Of a stretch of 64,000 nucleotides of DNA, positions 8,200-15,632 are shown piece after piece (within the stretch, counting starts at the first letter, position 1; every line of letters begins with the position of its first letter). Source of the stretch: Hyphomicrobiales bacterium (GTDB taxonomy: Bacteria > Pseudomonadota > Alphaproteobacteria > Rhizobiales > Rhizobiaceae); NCBI GenBank assembly GCA_900466005.1, contig UEGQ01000013.1, forward strand, positions 62,001 through 126,000, in the 5' to 3' direction. The notes beneath the pieces are model-generated. The model ran no database searches, was not told the DNA's origin, and worked only from the letters and a program-made list of their open reading frames with translations. The position numbers and the translations under genes were made by a program.

Positions 8200-9144
8200 A
8201 TGCACAAGAGACTCTTGGGCCTTGCCGTCGCCATGACGGCGATGTTCGGCGCCGCCCACGCCCAGGACGCAAAGACGATCGGCGTTTCCATTCCGGCGGC
8301 CGACCACGGCTGGACGGCGGGCGTCGTCTATCACGCCAATCGTGTGGCCGAGCTTTTGATGAAGGAGCATCCCGGCCTCAACGTCATCGTCAAGACCTCG
8401 CCCGATCCGGCGAGCCAGGCGAACGCGCTGCAGGACCTCGAAACGCAGGGTATCGACGCGCTGGTGATCCTGCCGACCGATCCGGATCCGCTCGTCAACG
8501 CGATCAAGGAAGTGAAGAACAAGGGCACGTTCGTCTCGATCGTGGACCGGGCGCCGAGCGTCAACGATTCCACCGTCCGCGATCTCTACGTCGCCGGCAA
8601 CAACCCGGCGCTCGGCCGCGTCGCCGGCGAGTATATCGCCAAGAACACGCCGGACGCGGAAGTCGTCGTCATCCGCGGCCTGCCGATCCCGATCGACCAG
8701 CAGCGACAGGACGGTTTCGACGAGGGCATCAAGGGCTCCAACGTGAAGATCCTCGACCGCCAGTTCGGCAACTGGAACCGCGACGACGCTTTCAAGGTCA
8801 TGCAGGACTACCTGACCAAGTATCCGAAGATCGATGTGGTCTGGTGCCAGGACGACGACATGGCCGTCGGCGTGCTGCAGGCGATCGAGCAGGCCAAGCG
8901 CACCGACATCCAGTATGTCGTCGCCGGCGCCGGTTCGAAGGACATGATCAAGAAGGTCATGGACGGCGACAAGATGATCCCGGTCGACGTGCTCTATCCG
9001 CCGGCGATGGTCGGCACCGCGATGGAGCTGACGGCGGCAGCCATTTACGACCAGGTTCCCGTCCACGGCACGTACACGCTGGACGCGACCCTGATCACGC
9101 CGGACAACGCGAAGAACTACTACTTCCCGGACTCTCCGTTCTGA
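8200..9144 (+). CDS. Sugar ABC transporter periplasmic binding protein
   Basis: A 314-residue periplasmic-binding-protein-like receptor (Peripla_BP_4 type) that captures the sugar for the preceding permease. Residues 1-21 are a signal peptide (MHKRLLGLAVAMTAMFGAAHAQ). Typical lobes are visible: IGVSIPAADHGWTAGVV, DALVILPTDPDPLVNAI, and the hinge region DVVWCQDDDMAVGVLQAIEQA. ATG 8200 follows GGGAGGAAAG; an upstream in-frame codon at 8152 lacks a ribosome site. This is the third gene of the importer operon. The ligand is not identifiable by eye. Confidence 0.92.
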   Translation: MHKRLLGLAVAMTAMFGAAHAQDAKTIGVSIPAADHGWTAGVVYHANRVAELLMKEHPGLNVIVKTSPDPASQANALQDLETQGIDALVILPTDPDPLVNAIKEVKNKGTFVSIVDRAPSVNDSTVRDLYVAGNNPALGRVAGEYIAKNTPDAEVVVIRGLPIPIDQQRQDGFDEGIKGSNVKILDRQFGNWNRDDAFKVMQDYLTKYPKIDVVWCQDDDMAVGVLQAIEQAKRTDIQYVVAGAGSKDMIKKVMDGDKMIPVDVLYPPAMVGTAMELTAAAIYDQVPVHGTYTLDATLITPDNAKNYYFPDSPF

Positions 9145-9223
9145 TCATGGGTGCGAACGAGACTGCGCCTGCCCGGACATTCCGGGCGGGCGTTCCGCGA
9201 AATCTAGCCGGTTGTCTCCGGTG

Positions 9224-9229
9224 TATAAT
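9224..9229 (+). promoter_or_regulatory. Candidate -10 element TATAAT
   Basis: A perfect TATAAT lies 44 bp before the isomerase start codon, with a poor -35 region (AATCTA at about 17-bp spacing). Transcription would begin near 9236, so the palindrome at 9242-9259 would cover the first transcribed bases, a classic roadblock position for a LacI-type repressor. Confidence 0.45.
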
Positions 9230-9241
9230 GCTGTAATTGTT

Positions 9242-9259
9242 AACGGCAACGTTGCAGAT
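9242..9259. promoter_or_regulatory. LacI-type operator, copy 1 (core GCAACGTTGC)
   Basis: AACGGCAACGTTGCAGAT matches the perfect palindrome at 11870-11887 at 16 of 18 positions. The central CpG inside an inverted repeat is typical of LacI/GalR operators. It lies 14 bp before the start codon of the isomerase gene. It differs in sequence from the operators at 5458-5492, so a different repressor is expected. Confidence 0.75.
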
Positions 9260-9273
9260 GTGGAGGAGCATTC

Positions 9274-10326
9274 ATGAAGACGATCAAGGGGCCCGGCATC
9301 TTTCTCGGGCAGTTCGCCGGCGATGCGGCACCTTTCAATTCCTGGGACGGAATCACGAAATGGGCCGCCGAAAAGGGCTATGTCGGCGTGCAGGTTCCGA
9401 CCTGGGCCGGGCAGTTGATCGATCTGAAAAAAGCGGCCGACTCCAAGGACTATTGCGACGAGTTTGCCGGTGTCGCGCGGCAGAACGGCGTCGAGGTGAC
9501 CGAGCTTTCCACCCATCTGCAGGGCCAGCTGGTCGCCGTCCATCCGGTCTATGACGAGGCCTTCGACGGCTTTGCGGCTCCGGAGGTGCGCGGCAATCCG
9601 AAGGCCCGCCAGGAATGGGCCGTGCAACAGGTCAAGTACGCGCTGAAGGCGTCCCGCAATCTCGGCATCAAGGCCCACGCGACCTTTTCCGGCGCGCTCG
9701 CCTGGCCGTTCGTCTATCCCTGGCCGCAGCGTCCGGCCGGCCTCGTCGAGACGGCTTTCGACGAGCTGGCGAAACGCTGGCTGCCGATCCTCGACTATGC
9801 CGAGGAACAGGGTGTCTACGTCTGCTACGAAATCCATCCGGGCGAAGACCTGCATGACGGCGTGACCTTCGAGATGTTCCTCGAACGGGTGAAGAACCAC
9901 GAGCGCGCCAACATGCTCTACGACCCGTCGCACTACGTGCTGCAATGCCTCGACTATCTCGACAACATCGACATCTACAAGGACCGGATCAAGATGTTCC
10001 ACGTCAAGGACGCGGAGTTCAATCCGACCGGCCGGCAGGGCGTCTATGGCGGCTACCAGGGCTGGGTCGAGCGCGCCGGACGCTTCCGTTCGCTCGGCGA
10101 CGGCCAGGTCGATTTCGGCGCGATCTTCTCGAAGATGGCGGCGAACGATTTCGACGGCTGGGCCGTCGTCGAATGGGAATGCGCGCTGAAGCACCCGGAA
10201 GACGGCGCCCGCGAAGGGGCCGAATTCGTCAAGCATTATATCATCCGCGTGACCGAAAAGGCCTTCGATGACTTCGCCTCCGGCGGCACCGACGAGGCGG
10301 CCAATCGCCGGATGCTGGGGCTTTAG
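9274..10326 (+). CDS. Sugar phosphate isomerase/epimerase-like TIM-barrel protein
   Basis: A 350-residue member of the AP_endonuc_2/xylose-isomerase-like TIM barrel superfamily. Putative divalent-metal ligands include a Glu in CYEIHPGEDLHDG, an Asp/His in YDPSHYVLQ, the His in KMFHVKDAEF and the Glu in VVEWECALKHPEDGA. Such enzymes isomerise or epimerise free sugars or keto-sugars, and some relatives act on 3-keto-glycosides together with a Gfo/Idh/MocA oxidoreductase, which follows here. ATG 9274 has TGGAGGAG upstream. Its own promoter and operator precede it, so it can be expressed separately from the importer. The exact substrate is unknown. Confidence 0.85.
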   Translation: MKTIKGPGIFLGQFAGDAAPFNSWDGITKWAAEKGYVGVQVPTWAGQLIDLKKAADSKDYCDEFAGVARQNGVEVTELSTHLQGQLVAVHPVYDEAFDGFAAPEVRGNPKARQEWAVQQVKYALKASRNLGIKAHATFSGALAWPFVYPWPQRPAGLVETAFDELAKRWLPILDYAEEQGVYVCYEIHPGEDLHDGVTFEMFLERVKNHERANMLYDPSHYVLQCLDYLDNIDIYKDRIKMFHVKDAEFNPTGRQGVYGGYQGWVERAGRFRSLGDGQVDFGAIFSKMAANDFDGWAVVEWECALKHPEDGAREGAEFVKHYIIRVTEKAFDDFASGGTDEAANRRMLGL

Positions 10327-10332
10327 GTTCCT

Positions 10333-10448
10333 CTTCTCCCCAGCGGGGAGAAGATGCCCGGTAGGGCAGATGAGGGGGCCTACAAGACTCATTCAGTGCG
10401 GCCTCCCCCTCATCCGGCTGCCGCCACCTTCTCCTCGCTGGGGAGAAG
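10333..10448. repeat. Rhizobial palindromic intergenic repeat, family B
   Basis: A 116-bp element with nested inverted repeats. The left end CTTCTCCCCAGCGGGGAGAAG pairs with itself and with the right end CTTCTCCTCGCTGGGGAGAAG, and inner blocks read AGATGAGGGGGCC and GGCCTCCCCCTCATC. Similar CTTCTCCCC...GGGGAGAAG elements are common between genes in Rhizobiales. It lies between the isomerase and oxidoreductase genes. Confidence 0.75.
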
Positions 10449-10479
10449 AGACGCGTGGCCGGCCTCGCCAGGATGCGGC

Positions 10480-10505
10480 TGACGTCTCGCTCGAGCGAGA
10501 CGTCA
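10480..10505. promoter_or_regulatory. 26-bp perfect palindrome centred on CTCGAG
   Basis: The 26 bases are an exact inverted repeat with no spacer: left arm TGACGTCTCGCTC, right arm its complement GAGCGAGACGTCA. It is immediately downstream of the family B repeat and 61 bp before the oxidoreductase start. It could be an operator, part of a repeat, or a cruciform/hairpin-forming site. Nothing in the window identifies a binding protein. Confidence 0.6.
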
Positions 10506-10566
10506 CCGATGAGACATAGGGGATTGGTACCCCCCATTGCGACAAGCTACTTGGGAGAAAGACATC

Positions 10567-11739
10567 ATGGCAATCGAAGGCAAGGACGAGGGAATGCGGA
10601 CGGCGAAGATCAGGCTCGGCATGGTGGGCGGTGGGCAGGGCGCCTTCATCGGCGGCGTGCACCGGATGGCCGCGCGCATCGACGATCATTTCGATCTCGT
10701 GGCCGGCGCGCTCTCCTCGACGCCGGAAAAGTCGCTGGCCTCGGGCCGCGAGCTCGGCCTCGACCCGGCGCGTTGCTACGGCTCCTTCGAGGAGATGGCG
10801 GAGAAGGAAGCGGCAAGGCCGGACGGCATCGAGGCCGTGTCGATCGTCACGCCGAACCACGTGCACTATCCGGCCGCCAAGGCTTTCCTGGAACGCGGCA
10901 TCCACGTCATCTGCGACAAGCCGCTCACCTCCAATCTGGAGGACGCCAAGAAACTGAAAGAGGTGGCCGACAGGAGCAAGGCGCTCTTCATCCTCACCCA
11001 CAACTACACCGGCTATCCGATGGTTCGCCACGCGCGGGAACTCGCGCTCAACGGCGAACTCGGCGAAATCCGCGTGGTGCAGATGGAGTATCCGCAGGAT
11101 TGGCTCGCCGAACCGATCGAGCAGACCGGCCAGAAGCAGGCGGCGTGGCGCACCGACCCGAAGCAGTCGGGGGCGGGCGGCTCCACCGGCGACATCGGCA
11201 CCCACGCCTATAATCTCGGATGTTTCGTTTCCGGCCTGGAGCTCGATGAACTGGCCGCCGACGTCCACACCTTCGTTGCCGGGCGCAAGCTTGACGACAA
11301 TGCCCATGTGATGCTGCGCTTCAAGGGCGGGGCGAAGGGCATGCTCTGGTGCAGCCAAGTGGCGACCGGCCACGAGAACGGGCTGAAACTGCGCATCTAC
11401 GGCAGCCGGGGCGGCATCGAGTGGACGCAGGCCGATCCGAACTATCTCTGGTTCACCCGGCTCGGCGAGCCGAAGCAGCTGATCACCCGTGCGGGCGCCG
11501 GCGCCGGCGCCGCGGCGGCGCGGGTCACCCGCATCCCGTCGGGCCATCCGGAAGGCTATCTCGAAGCCTTTGCGACGATCTACACGGAGGCGGCGGCCGC
11601 CATCAGCGCCGCCCGCGCCGGTACGGCCGTCGATCCCGCCGTCGTCTATCCGACGATCGACGACGGGGTGAAGGGCGTCGCCTTCGTCGAGGCCTGTATC
11701 GCCTCGTCGAAGCAGAACGGGGCCTGGGTGAAGGTGTGA
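10567..11739 (+). CDS. Gfo/Idh/MocA-family sugar oxidoreductase
   Basis: A 390-residue NAD(P)-dependent dehydrogenase. The N-terminal Rossmann fold shows LGMVGGGQGAFIGGVHRMAA, then the family signature EAVSIVTPNHVHYPAAKAFLERGIHVICDKPLTSNLEDA with the catalytic-type CDKP lysine. A C-terminal alpha/beta domain carries GGSTGDIGTHAYNLGCF, where the conserved Asp/His pair sits. It probably oxidises a sugar hydroxyl, acting with the TIM-barrel enzyme upstream. ATG 10567 follows GGGAGA; an ATG at 10594 is the alternative. The 240-bp upstream gap is filled by a repeat and a palindrome. Confidence 0.88.
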   Translation: MAIEGKDEGMRTAKIRLGMVGGGQGAFIGGVHRMAARIDDHFDLVAGALSSTPEKSLASGRELGLDPARCYGSFEEMAEKEAARPDGIEAVSIVTPNHVHYPAAKAFLERGIHVICDKPLTSNLEDAKKLKEVADRSKALFILTHNYTGYPMVRHARELALNGELGEIRVVQMEYPQDWLAEPIEQTGQKQAAWRTDPKQSGAGGSTGDIGTHAYNLGCFVSGLELDELAADVHTFVAGRKLDDNAHVMLRFKGGAKGMLWCSQVATGHENGLKLRIYGSRGGIEWTQADPNYLWFTRLGEPKQLITRAGAGAGAAAARVTRIPSGHPEGYLEAFATIYTEAAAAISAARAGTAVDPAVVYPTIDDGVKGVAFVEACIASSKQNGAWVKV

Positions 11740-11748
11740 TTGTTCGCC

Positions 11749-11862
11749 CACCTTCCCCCTTGAGGGGGGAGGTCGCGCAGAACGCGCGGGTGGGGGGATC
11801 CCTGTCGACGTGTTCACTCCATCCCGGATCTGTGGTCCGAGCCGCCCCCTGAAGGGGAGGGT
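11749..11862. repeat. Rhizobial palindromic intergenic repeat, family A, copy 2
   Basis: Same order of blocks as the element at 364-473: CCCCCTTGAGGGGGGAGGTCGC, a GCGGGTGGGG block, a GGATCTGTGGTCC-like dyad and a GAAGGGGAGGGTG right end. It is diverged in the middle. It lies directly after the oxidoreductase stop and ends 7 bp before the operator at 11870. Confidence 0.7.
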
Positions 11863-11869
11863 GTCGTTC

Positions 11870-11887
11870 AACTGCAACGTTGCAGTT
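11870..11887. promoter_or_regulatory. LacI-type operator, copy 2 (perfect palindrome)
   Basis: AACTGCAACGTTGCAGTT is an exact 18-bp palindrome with a central CpG, matching 16 of 18 bases of the site before the isomerase at 9242. It lies 123 bp before the beta-glucosidase start, so the isomerase and glucosidase probably share one LacI/GalR regulator. Confidence 0.8.
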
Positions 11888-11922
11888 TTTTCGCCCGTCG
11901 GCCTTTTTCCCCGTTGCGGATT

Positions 11923-11932
11923 GGTTTAAACC
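11923..11932. promoter_or_regulatory. Possible second operator GGTTTAAACC before the beta-glucosidase
   Basis: A 10-bp perfect palindrome flanked by partly complementary bases (GCGGATT before, GC after), 78 bp before the beta-glucosidase start. It has the size and position of another repressor site but lacks a second copy in the window. Confidence 0.35.
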
Positions 11933-12010
11933 GCTTTCGATGTTCTCGCGCGGGCCGTGTGCCATCCCTCCCGGCCTCGCCTGTTCCGATCCAAAGCGAC
12001 GGGTGTTTCC

Positions 12011-13384
12011 ATGACTGATCCGAAGAAGCTTGCCGAGCGATTCCCCGGCGATTTCGTTTTCGGCGTTGCCACCGCCTCGTTCCAGATCGAGGGCGCGACG
12101 AAGGAGGACGGCCGCAAACCGTCGATCTGGGATGCGTTTTCCAACATGCCGGGGCGCGTCTACCAGAGGCACAACGGCGATATTGCCTGCGACCACTACC
12201 ACCGCTGGGAACAGGACCTCGACCTCATCCGCGAGATGGGCGTTTCGGCCTACCGCTTCTCGATCGCCTGGCCGCGGATCATCCCCGAGGGAACGGGCCG
12301 CATCAACGAAAAAGGTCTCGATTTCTACGACAAGCTGCTCGACGGCTTGAAGGCGCGAGGGATCAAGGCATTCGCGACGCTCTACCACTGGGACCTGCCG
12401 CTGGCGCTGATGGGCGACGGCGGCTGGACGGCGCGCTCGACGGCGGATGCCTTCCACCGCTACGCCAAGATCGTGATGGCGCGGCTGGGCGACCGGCTCG
12501 ATGCCGTCGCGACCTTCAACGAGCCCTGGTGCTCTGTCTGGCTCTCTCATCTCTATGGCGTGCATGCACCGGGGGAGCGGAACATGGATGCGGCGCTGCA
12601 TGCACTCCACTACACCAATCTCGCCCACGGCCTCGGCATCGACGCCATCCGGCAGGTGGCGCCGCAGGTCCCGGCCGGCCTCGTCGTCAATGCCCATGCG
12701 GTGATCCCGGCTTCCTACAGCGAAGCCGACAGGGCGGCCGCCGAGCGCGCCTTTCAGTTCCACAACGGCGTCTTCTTCGATCCGGTCTTCAAGGGTGCGT
12801 ATCCGGACCGGTTCATGGAGGCGCTCGGCAGCCGCATGCCGGCGATCGAGGACGGCGACATGGAGGTGATCGGCCAGAGCCTCGACTGGTGGGGGCTCAA
12901 TTATTACACGCCGATGCGCGTCGCCGCCGACCTTGCGCCCGCTGCGGAGTTTCCGGCGACCGCGGGCGCGCCGCCGGTCTCGAAGGTGAAGACTGATATC
13001 GGCTGGGAGGTCTATGCACCGGCGCTGAAGTCGCTCGTCACCGAGCTTTATGACCGCTACGACCTGCCCGACTGCTACATCACCGAGAACGGCGCCTGCT
13101 ACAACGTGGGGCCGGAGAAAGGCGAGGTCGACGACCAGCCGCGCCTCGACTACTACGTCGAGCACCTCGGCGTCGTCGCCGACCTGATCAGGGAAGGCTT
13201 TCCGATGCGCGGTTATTTCGCCTGGAGCCTGATGGACAATTTCGAATGGGCCGAAGGCTATCGGATGCGCTTCGGCCTCGTCTATGTCGATTACGGGACG
13301 CAGGAACGCATCGTCAAGAAGAGCGGCAAATGGTACGGCGCGCTCGCCTCGCAGTTTCCGAAGGGCAACTTCGAGGCGGGGTGA
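12011..13384 (+). CDS. Beta-glucosidase, glycoside hydrolase family 1
   Basis: A 457-residue GH1 TIM barrel hydrolysing terminal beta-D-glucosides with retention. The acid/base Glu171 lies in TFNEPW and the nucleophile Glu359 in YITENGA. The N-terminal signature FVFGVATASFQIEGA and the substrate-binding WSLMDNFEWAEGY are also present. There is no signal peptide, so it acts in the cytoplasm on imported oligosaccharides or aryl glucosides. I chose ATG 12011 because the protein then begins MTDPKKLAERFP just before the GH1 core; the frame from 11957 adds no family sequence. The shared operator links it to the isomerase gene. Confidence 0.94.
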   Translation: MTDPKKLAERFPGDFVFGVATASFQIEGATKEDGRKPSIWDAFSNMPGRVYQRHNGDIACDHYHRWEQDLDLIREMGVSAYRFSIAWPRIIPEGTGRINEKGLDFYDKLLDGLKARGIKAFATLYHWDLPLALMGDGGWTARSTADAFHRYAKIVMARLGDRLDAVATFNEPWCSVWLSHLYGVHAPGERNMDAALHALHYTNLAHGLGIDAIRQVAPQVPAGLVVNAHAVIPASYSEADRAAAERAFQFHNGVFFDPVFKGAYPDRFMEALGSRMPAIEDGDMEVIGQSLDWWGLNYYTPMRVAADLAPAAEFPATAGAPPVSKVKTDIGWEVYAPALKSLVTELYDRYDLPDCYITENGACYNVGPEKGEVDDQPRLDYYVEHLGVVADLIREGFPMRGYFAWSLMDNFEWAEGYRMRFGLVYVDYGTQERIVKKSGKWYGALASQFPKGNFEAG

Positions 13385-13440
13385 CACGGCCGGCGGACGT
13401 GAGATGATGGCGCCTTGATTCTCCTGAAAGGCACGCCCAC

Positions 13441-14001
13441 ATGCCGCTCCCGGCCAAACGCCTCTACGCGCTCTGCGGTTCCTTGCGGACACGCTCCACC
13501 AACCGCGCGCTGCTCGAAGCGATCCGGCGACTTGCCCCGCACGGCGTCGAGGTCGAAATCTCTGGCCTGATCGGCTTGCTGCCGATCTTCAATCCCGACC
13601 TGGAAGGCGATCTCACGCCCGAACCGGCGCTTGCCTTTGCGCAAGAAATCGCGACCGCGGACGGCTTGATCGTCAGCGCGCCGGAATATGCGCACGGCAT
13701 TCCGGGAGGTTTGAAGAACGCCTTCGACTGGCTGGTGTCGCGGTTCGAAATTCCCGGCAAGCCCGTCATGCTCGTGCATGCTTCGCATCGGGGCGATTTC
13801 GCGCTGGAAGCGCTGACCGAGGTGCTGAAGACGATCGCGACCGATCTCAGACCCGAGACCTTCCTGCGCGTGCCGCTGCTCGGCAAATCGGAGGACGAAA
13901 TTGCGGCCATCCTCGGCGCGCCAGAGACCGAACACGCTATTCGCTCGGCCCTCGGGCGCTTCGTGGGCGCGGTTGCCGCGAAGGACCCGGCATTACGGTA
14001 A
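13441..14001 (+). CDS. NADPH-dependent FMN reductase
   Basis: A 186-residue flavodoxin-fold protein. The phosphate-binding loop GSLRTRSTNRALL near residues 13-25 and the family motif PEYAHGIPGGLKNAFDWL near 81-98 identify the FMN_red family (ArsH/ChrR/azoreductase-like). It would reduce FMN or quinone-type substrates with NAD(P)H in the cytoplasm. Its neighbours across the next gap are an HxlR regulator and a nitroreductase, which together suggest electrophile or redox stress. The ATG directly follows the ACGCCCAC context and lacks a strong ribosome site. Confidence 0.85.
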   Translation: MPLPAKRLYALCGSLRTRSTNRALLEAIRRLAPHGVEVEISGLIGLLPIFNPDLEGDLTPEPALAFAQEIATADGLIVSAPEYAHGIPGGLKNAFDWLVSRFEIPGKPVMLVHASHRGDFALEALTEVLKTIATDLRPETFLRVPLLGKSEDEIAAILGAPETEHAIRSALGRFVGAVAAKDPALR

Positions 14002-14086
14002 AAAGTTCGGACATTTCCTCAGGGCCGTGCGCTGGCTCGCCGTTTCCAGAGGGCAGCGCTAGGGCCGGGCGACGTACCCCGCCCGT

Positions 14087-14485
14087 TCAACCGATCTTGA
14101 TCAGTTTGTCATTGCCGCGTTCGGCCTCGCTGCGCGCGTCGAATTCAGCGCGGGCGGCGTGGATCTGGTTGTAGTTCTCAAAAACCCAGCCGCCTAGCGC
14201 CTGGATCGGCTCCGAGAAGGATTGGCCGAGATCCGTCAGCTCGTATTCGACCCGAGGTGGTACAGAGGCATAGACGGTCCGCCGCACCATGCCGTCGCGT
14301 TCGAGCGCGCGCAGCGTCAGCGTCAGCATGCGTTGCGATACGCCGACGACCGTGCGCTTGATGTCGCTGAAGCGCTGCGGCCCGTTTCTGAGCACCATGA
14401 TGACGAGAACACTCCACTTGTCGCCGAGCCGTGACAGCATTTCGCTGACGGTCGGGCACTTGCCTGGGTCGTAGCTCGAACACAT
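14087..14485 (-). CDS. HxlR-family transcriptional regulator
   Basis: A 132-residue winged-helix regulator. The family hallmark CPTVSEMLSRLGDKWSVLVI has the conserved cysteine near residue 10, followed by FSDIKRTVVGVSQRMLTLTLRALERDGMV. HxlR proteins often sense electrophiles or redox change through this cysteine and control a divergent reductase, and here a nitroreductase is divergent. I place the start at the ATG ending 14485 because GGAGG lies eight bases upstream; the ATG at 14500 overlaps that ribosome site. Confidence 0.88.
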   Translation of the reverse strand: MCSSYDPGKCPTVSEMLSRLGDKWSVLVIMVLRNGPQRFSDIKRTVVGVSQRMLTLTLRALERDGMVRRTVYASVPPRVEYELTDLGQSFSEPIQALGGWVFENYNQIHAARAEFDARSEAERGNDKLIKIG

Positions 14486-14543
14486 TACACTTACCTCCAT
14501 GTGACTTGGTATAACTCATGTGCCTTCTTGTGTCTCGCGCAGA

Positions 14544-14576
14544 GTTACATATTTAGGTCTGGTTACGTTTTGTTAC
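14544..14576. promoter_or_regulatory. Triple GTTAC direct repeat, candidate HxlR operator
   Basis: GTTAC occurs at 14544-14548, 14562-14566 and 14572-14576, the last two spaced exactly one helical turn apart. The cluster is centred between the divergent HxlR regulator and nitroreductase genes, where an autoregulated operator is expected. Confidence 0.45.
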
Positions 14577-14645
14577 CAGGTTCCCGAATGTTCCTCGTCT
14601 GAAAGGCGGATCTTCGGAAGCCACAGACCAGAAAGGCACTCTCTC

Positions 14646-15278
14646 ATGCTCCTCGACAAGCTCAACTGGCGCTACGCGACCAAGAAGATGGACCCGACCA
14701 AGGTCGTCCCGGACGACAAGGTCGAACGGATACTCGAAGCGGCGCGACTGGCGCCCACGTCCAGCGGCCTGCAGCCCTATGAAGTGATTGTGGTCACCAA
14801 TCCGGAGGTGCGTGCGCGCATTCGCGAGGTGGCCTGGAACCAGGCACAGGTCACCGACGGCTCGCACCTGCTCGTCTTCGCCGCCTGGGACAACTACACG
14901 CCCGAGCGAATCAACCAGATGTTCGACCTCGTCAACGAGGAGCGCGGCTTCAGGAACGAGGGCTGGGAAAACTACCGTCAGATGCTGCTCAACAACTACC
15001 CGCAGCGCGATCCTGAGGTGAATTTCCAGCACGCCGCACGGCAGGCCTATATCGGCTTTGGCCTCGCACTGACGGCGGCGGCATTCGAGGGCGTGGACGC
15101 GACACCGATGGAAGGCTTCGAGCCGGACAAGCTCGACGAGATCCTCGGCCTGCGCGAGCGCGGCCTTCGCTCGGTGACGATCATGCCGCTCGGCTATCGT
15201 GAAGCCGAGAACGACTGGCTGGTGAACCTCAAGAAGGTTCGTCGTCCGAAGGACAGCTTCGTCAGCGTCGTGGCTTGA
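14646..15278 (+). CDS. Nitroreductase-family FMN oxidoreductase
   Basis: A 210-residue NfsB-like flavoprotein. RYATKKMDPTK near the start is the FMN-binding arginine region, followed by ARLAPTSSGLQPYEVIVVTN, and the C-terminal half has ERGLRSVTIMPLGYREAENDWL. It reduces nitroaromatics, quinones or related electrophiles with NAD(P)H. ATG 14646 is chosen because the family normally begins at this point (MLLDKLNWRYATKK); the frame open from 14520 covers the promoter. It is divergent from the HxlR gene, which probably regulates it. Confidence 0.9.
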   Translation: MLLDKLNWRYATKKMDPTKVVPDDKVERILEAARLAPTSSGLQPYEVIVVTNPEVRARIREVAWNQAQVTDGSHLLVFAAWDNYTPERINQMFDLVNEERGFRNEGWENYRQMLLNNYPQRDPEVNFQHAARQAYIGFGLALTAAAFEGVDATPMEGFEPDKLDEILGLRERGLRSVTIMPLGYREAENDWLVNLKKVRRPKDSFVSVVA

Positions 15279-15285
15279 ACGACAA

Positions 15286-15318
15286 AGGCGCGCCGTATCC
15301 TCCCAAGGCGGCGCGCCT
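15286..15318 (+). terminator. GC-rich hairpin after the nitroreductase
   Basis: AGGCGCGCCG and CGGCGCGCCT form a perfect 10-bp stem with a 13-nt loop, 8 bp after the stop codon. No T-tract follows, so it is a stem-only terminator candidate. Confidence 0.45.
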
Positions 15319-15632
15319 GCCTCCTCCGGCTGCGCCGTGACGTTTGGTCATATTTTGCGCCGTAAGGCCGGAGAGTGAAATAACTTCGCTCGGCAAGCCC
15401 GTATGATGGTGCGATAAGAGGCCATCGTTCGCGGATGCATGGCACCTATGCAGGCCGCGGGTTTGAAAGGGAATGGCAGGAAATGGTAGAGCGGCGTCTC
15501 ATGCGTCGAATGTGTTGCTCGCGGTAAGCACCGAGAGAACCCCTGTCCGCGGCCCCTTTGCGGCCTTCTACCGAAGAGAAATTTCATGAACAGACGAAGC
15601 AACGGGATCTCGCTCGTGCCGGAGGGCGCGTG
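15319..15632. other. Intergenic leader before metN
   Basis: About 310 bp with no credible gene. I looked for a SAM-II type riboswitch, expected for alphaproteobacterial methionine genes, and could not find its conserved pseudoknot strings. A GCGGCCCCTTTGCGGCC repeat lies near 15556-15572. The methionine-operon promoter must be here, but I cannot place it. Confidence 0.4.

Noticed and set aside
7024-9066. 680-residue open frame antisense to the sugar permease and binding protein
   Set aside because: Low-complexity acidic and basic sequence with no domain; the sense genes have full family motifs.
11603-13492. 629-residue open frame antisense to the beta-glucosidase
   Set aside because: No domain and no ribosome site, opposite a clear GH1 enzyme with both catalytic glutamates.
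15319-15632. SAM-II type riboswitch before metN
   Set aside because: Expected from biology but the conserved pseudoknot strings were not found by eye; a covariance search would settle it.
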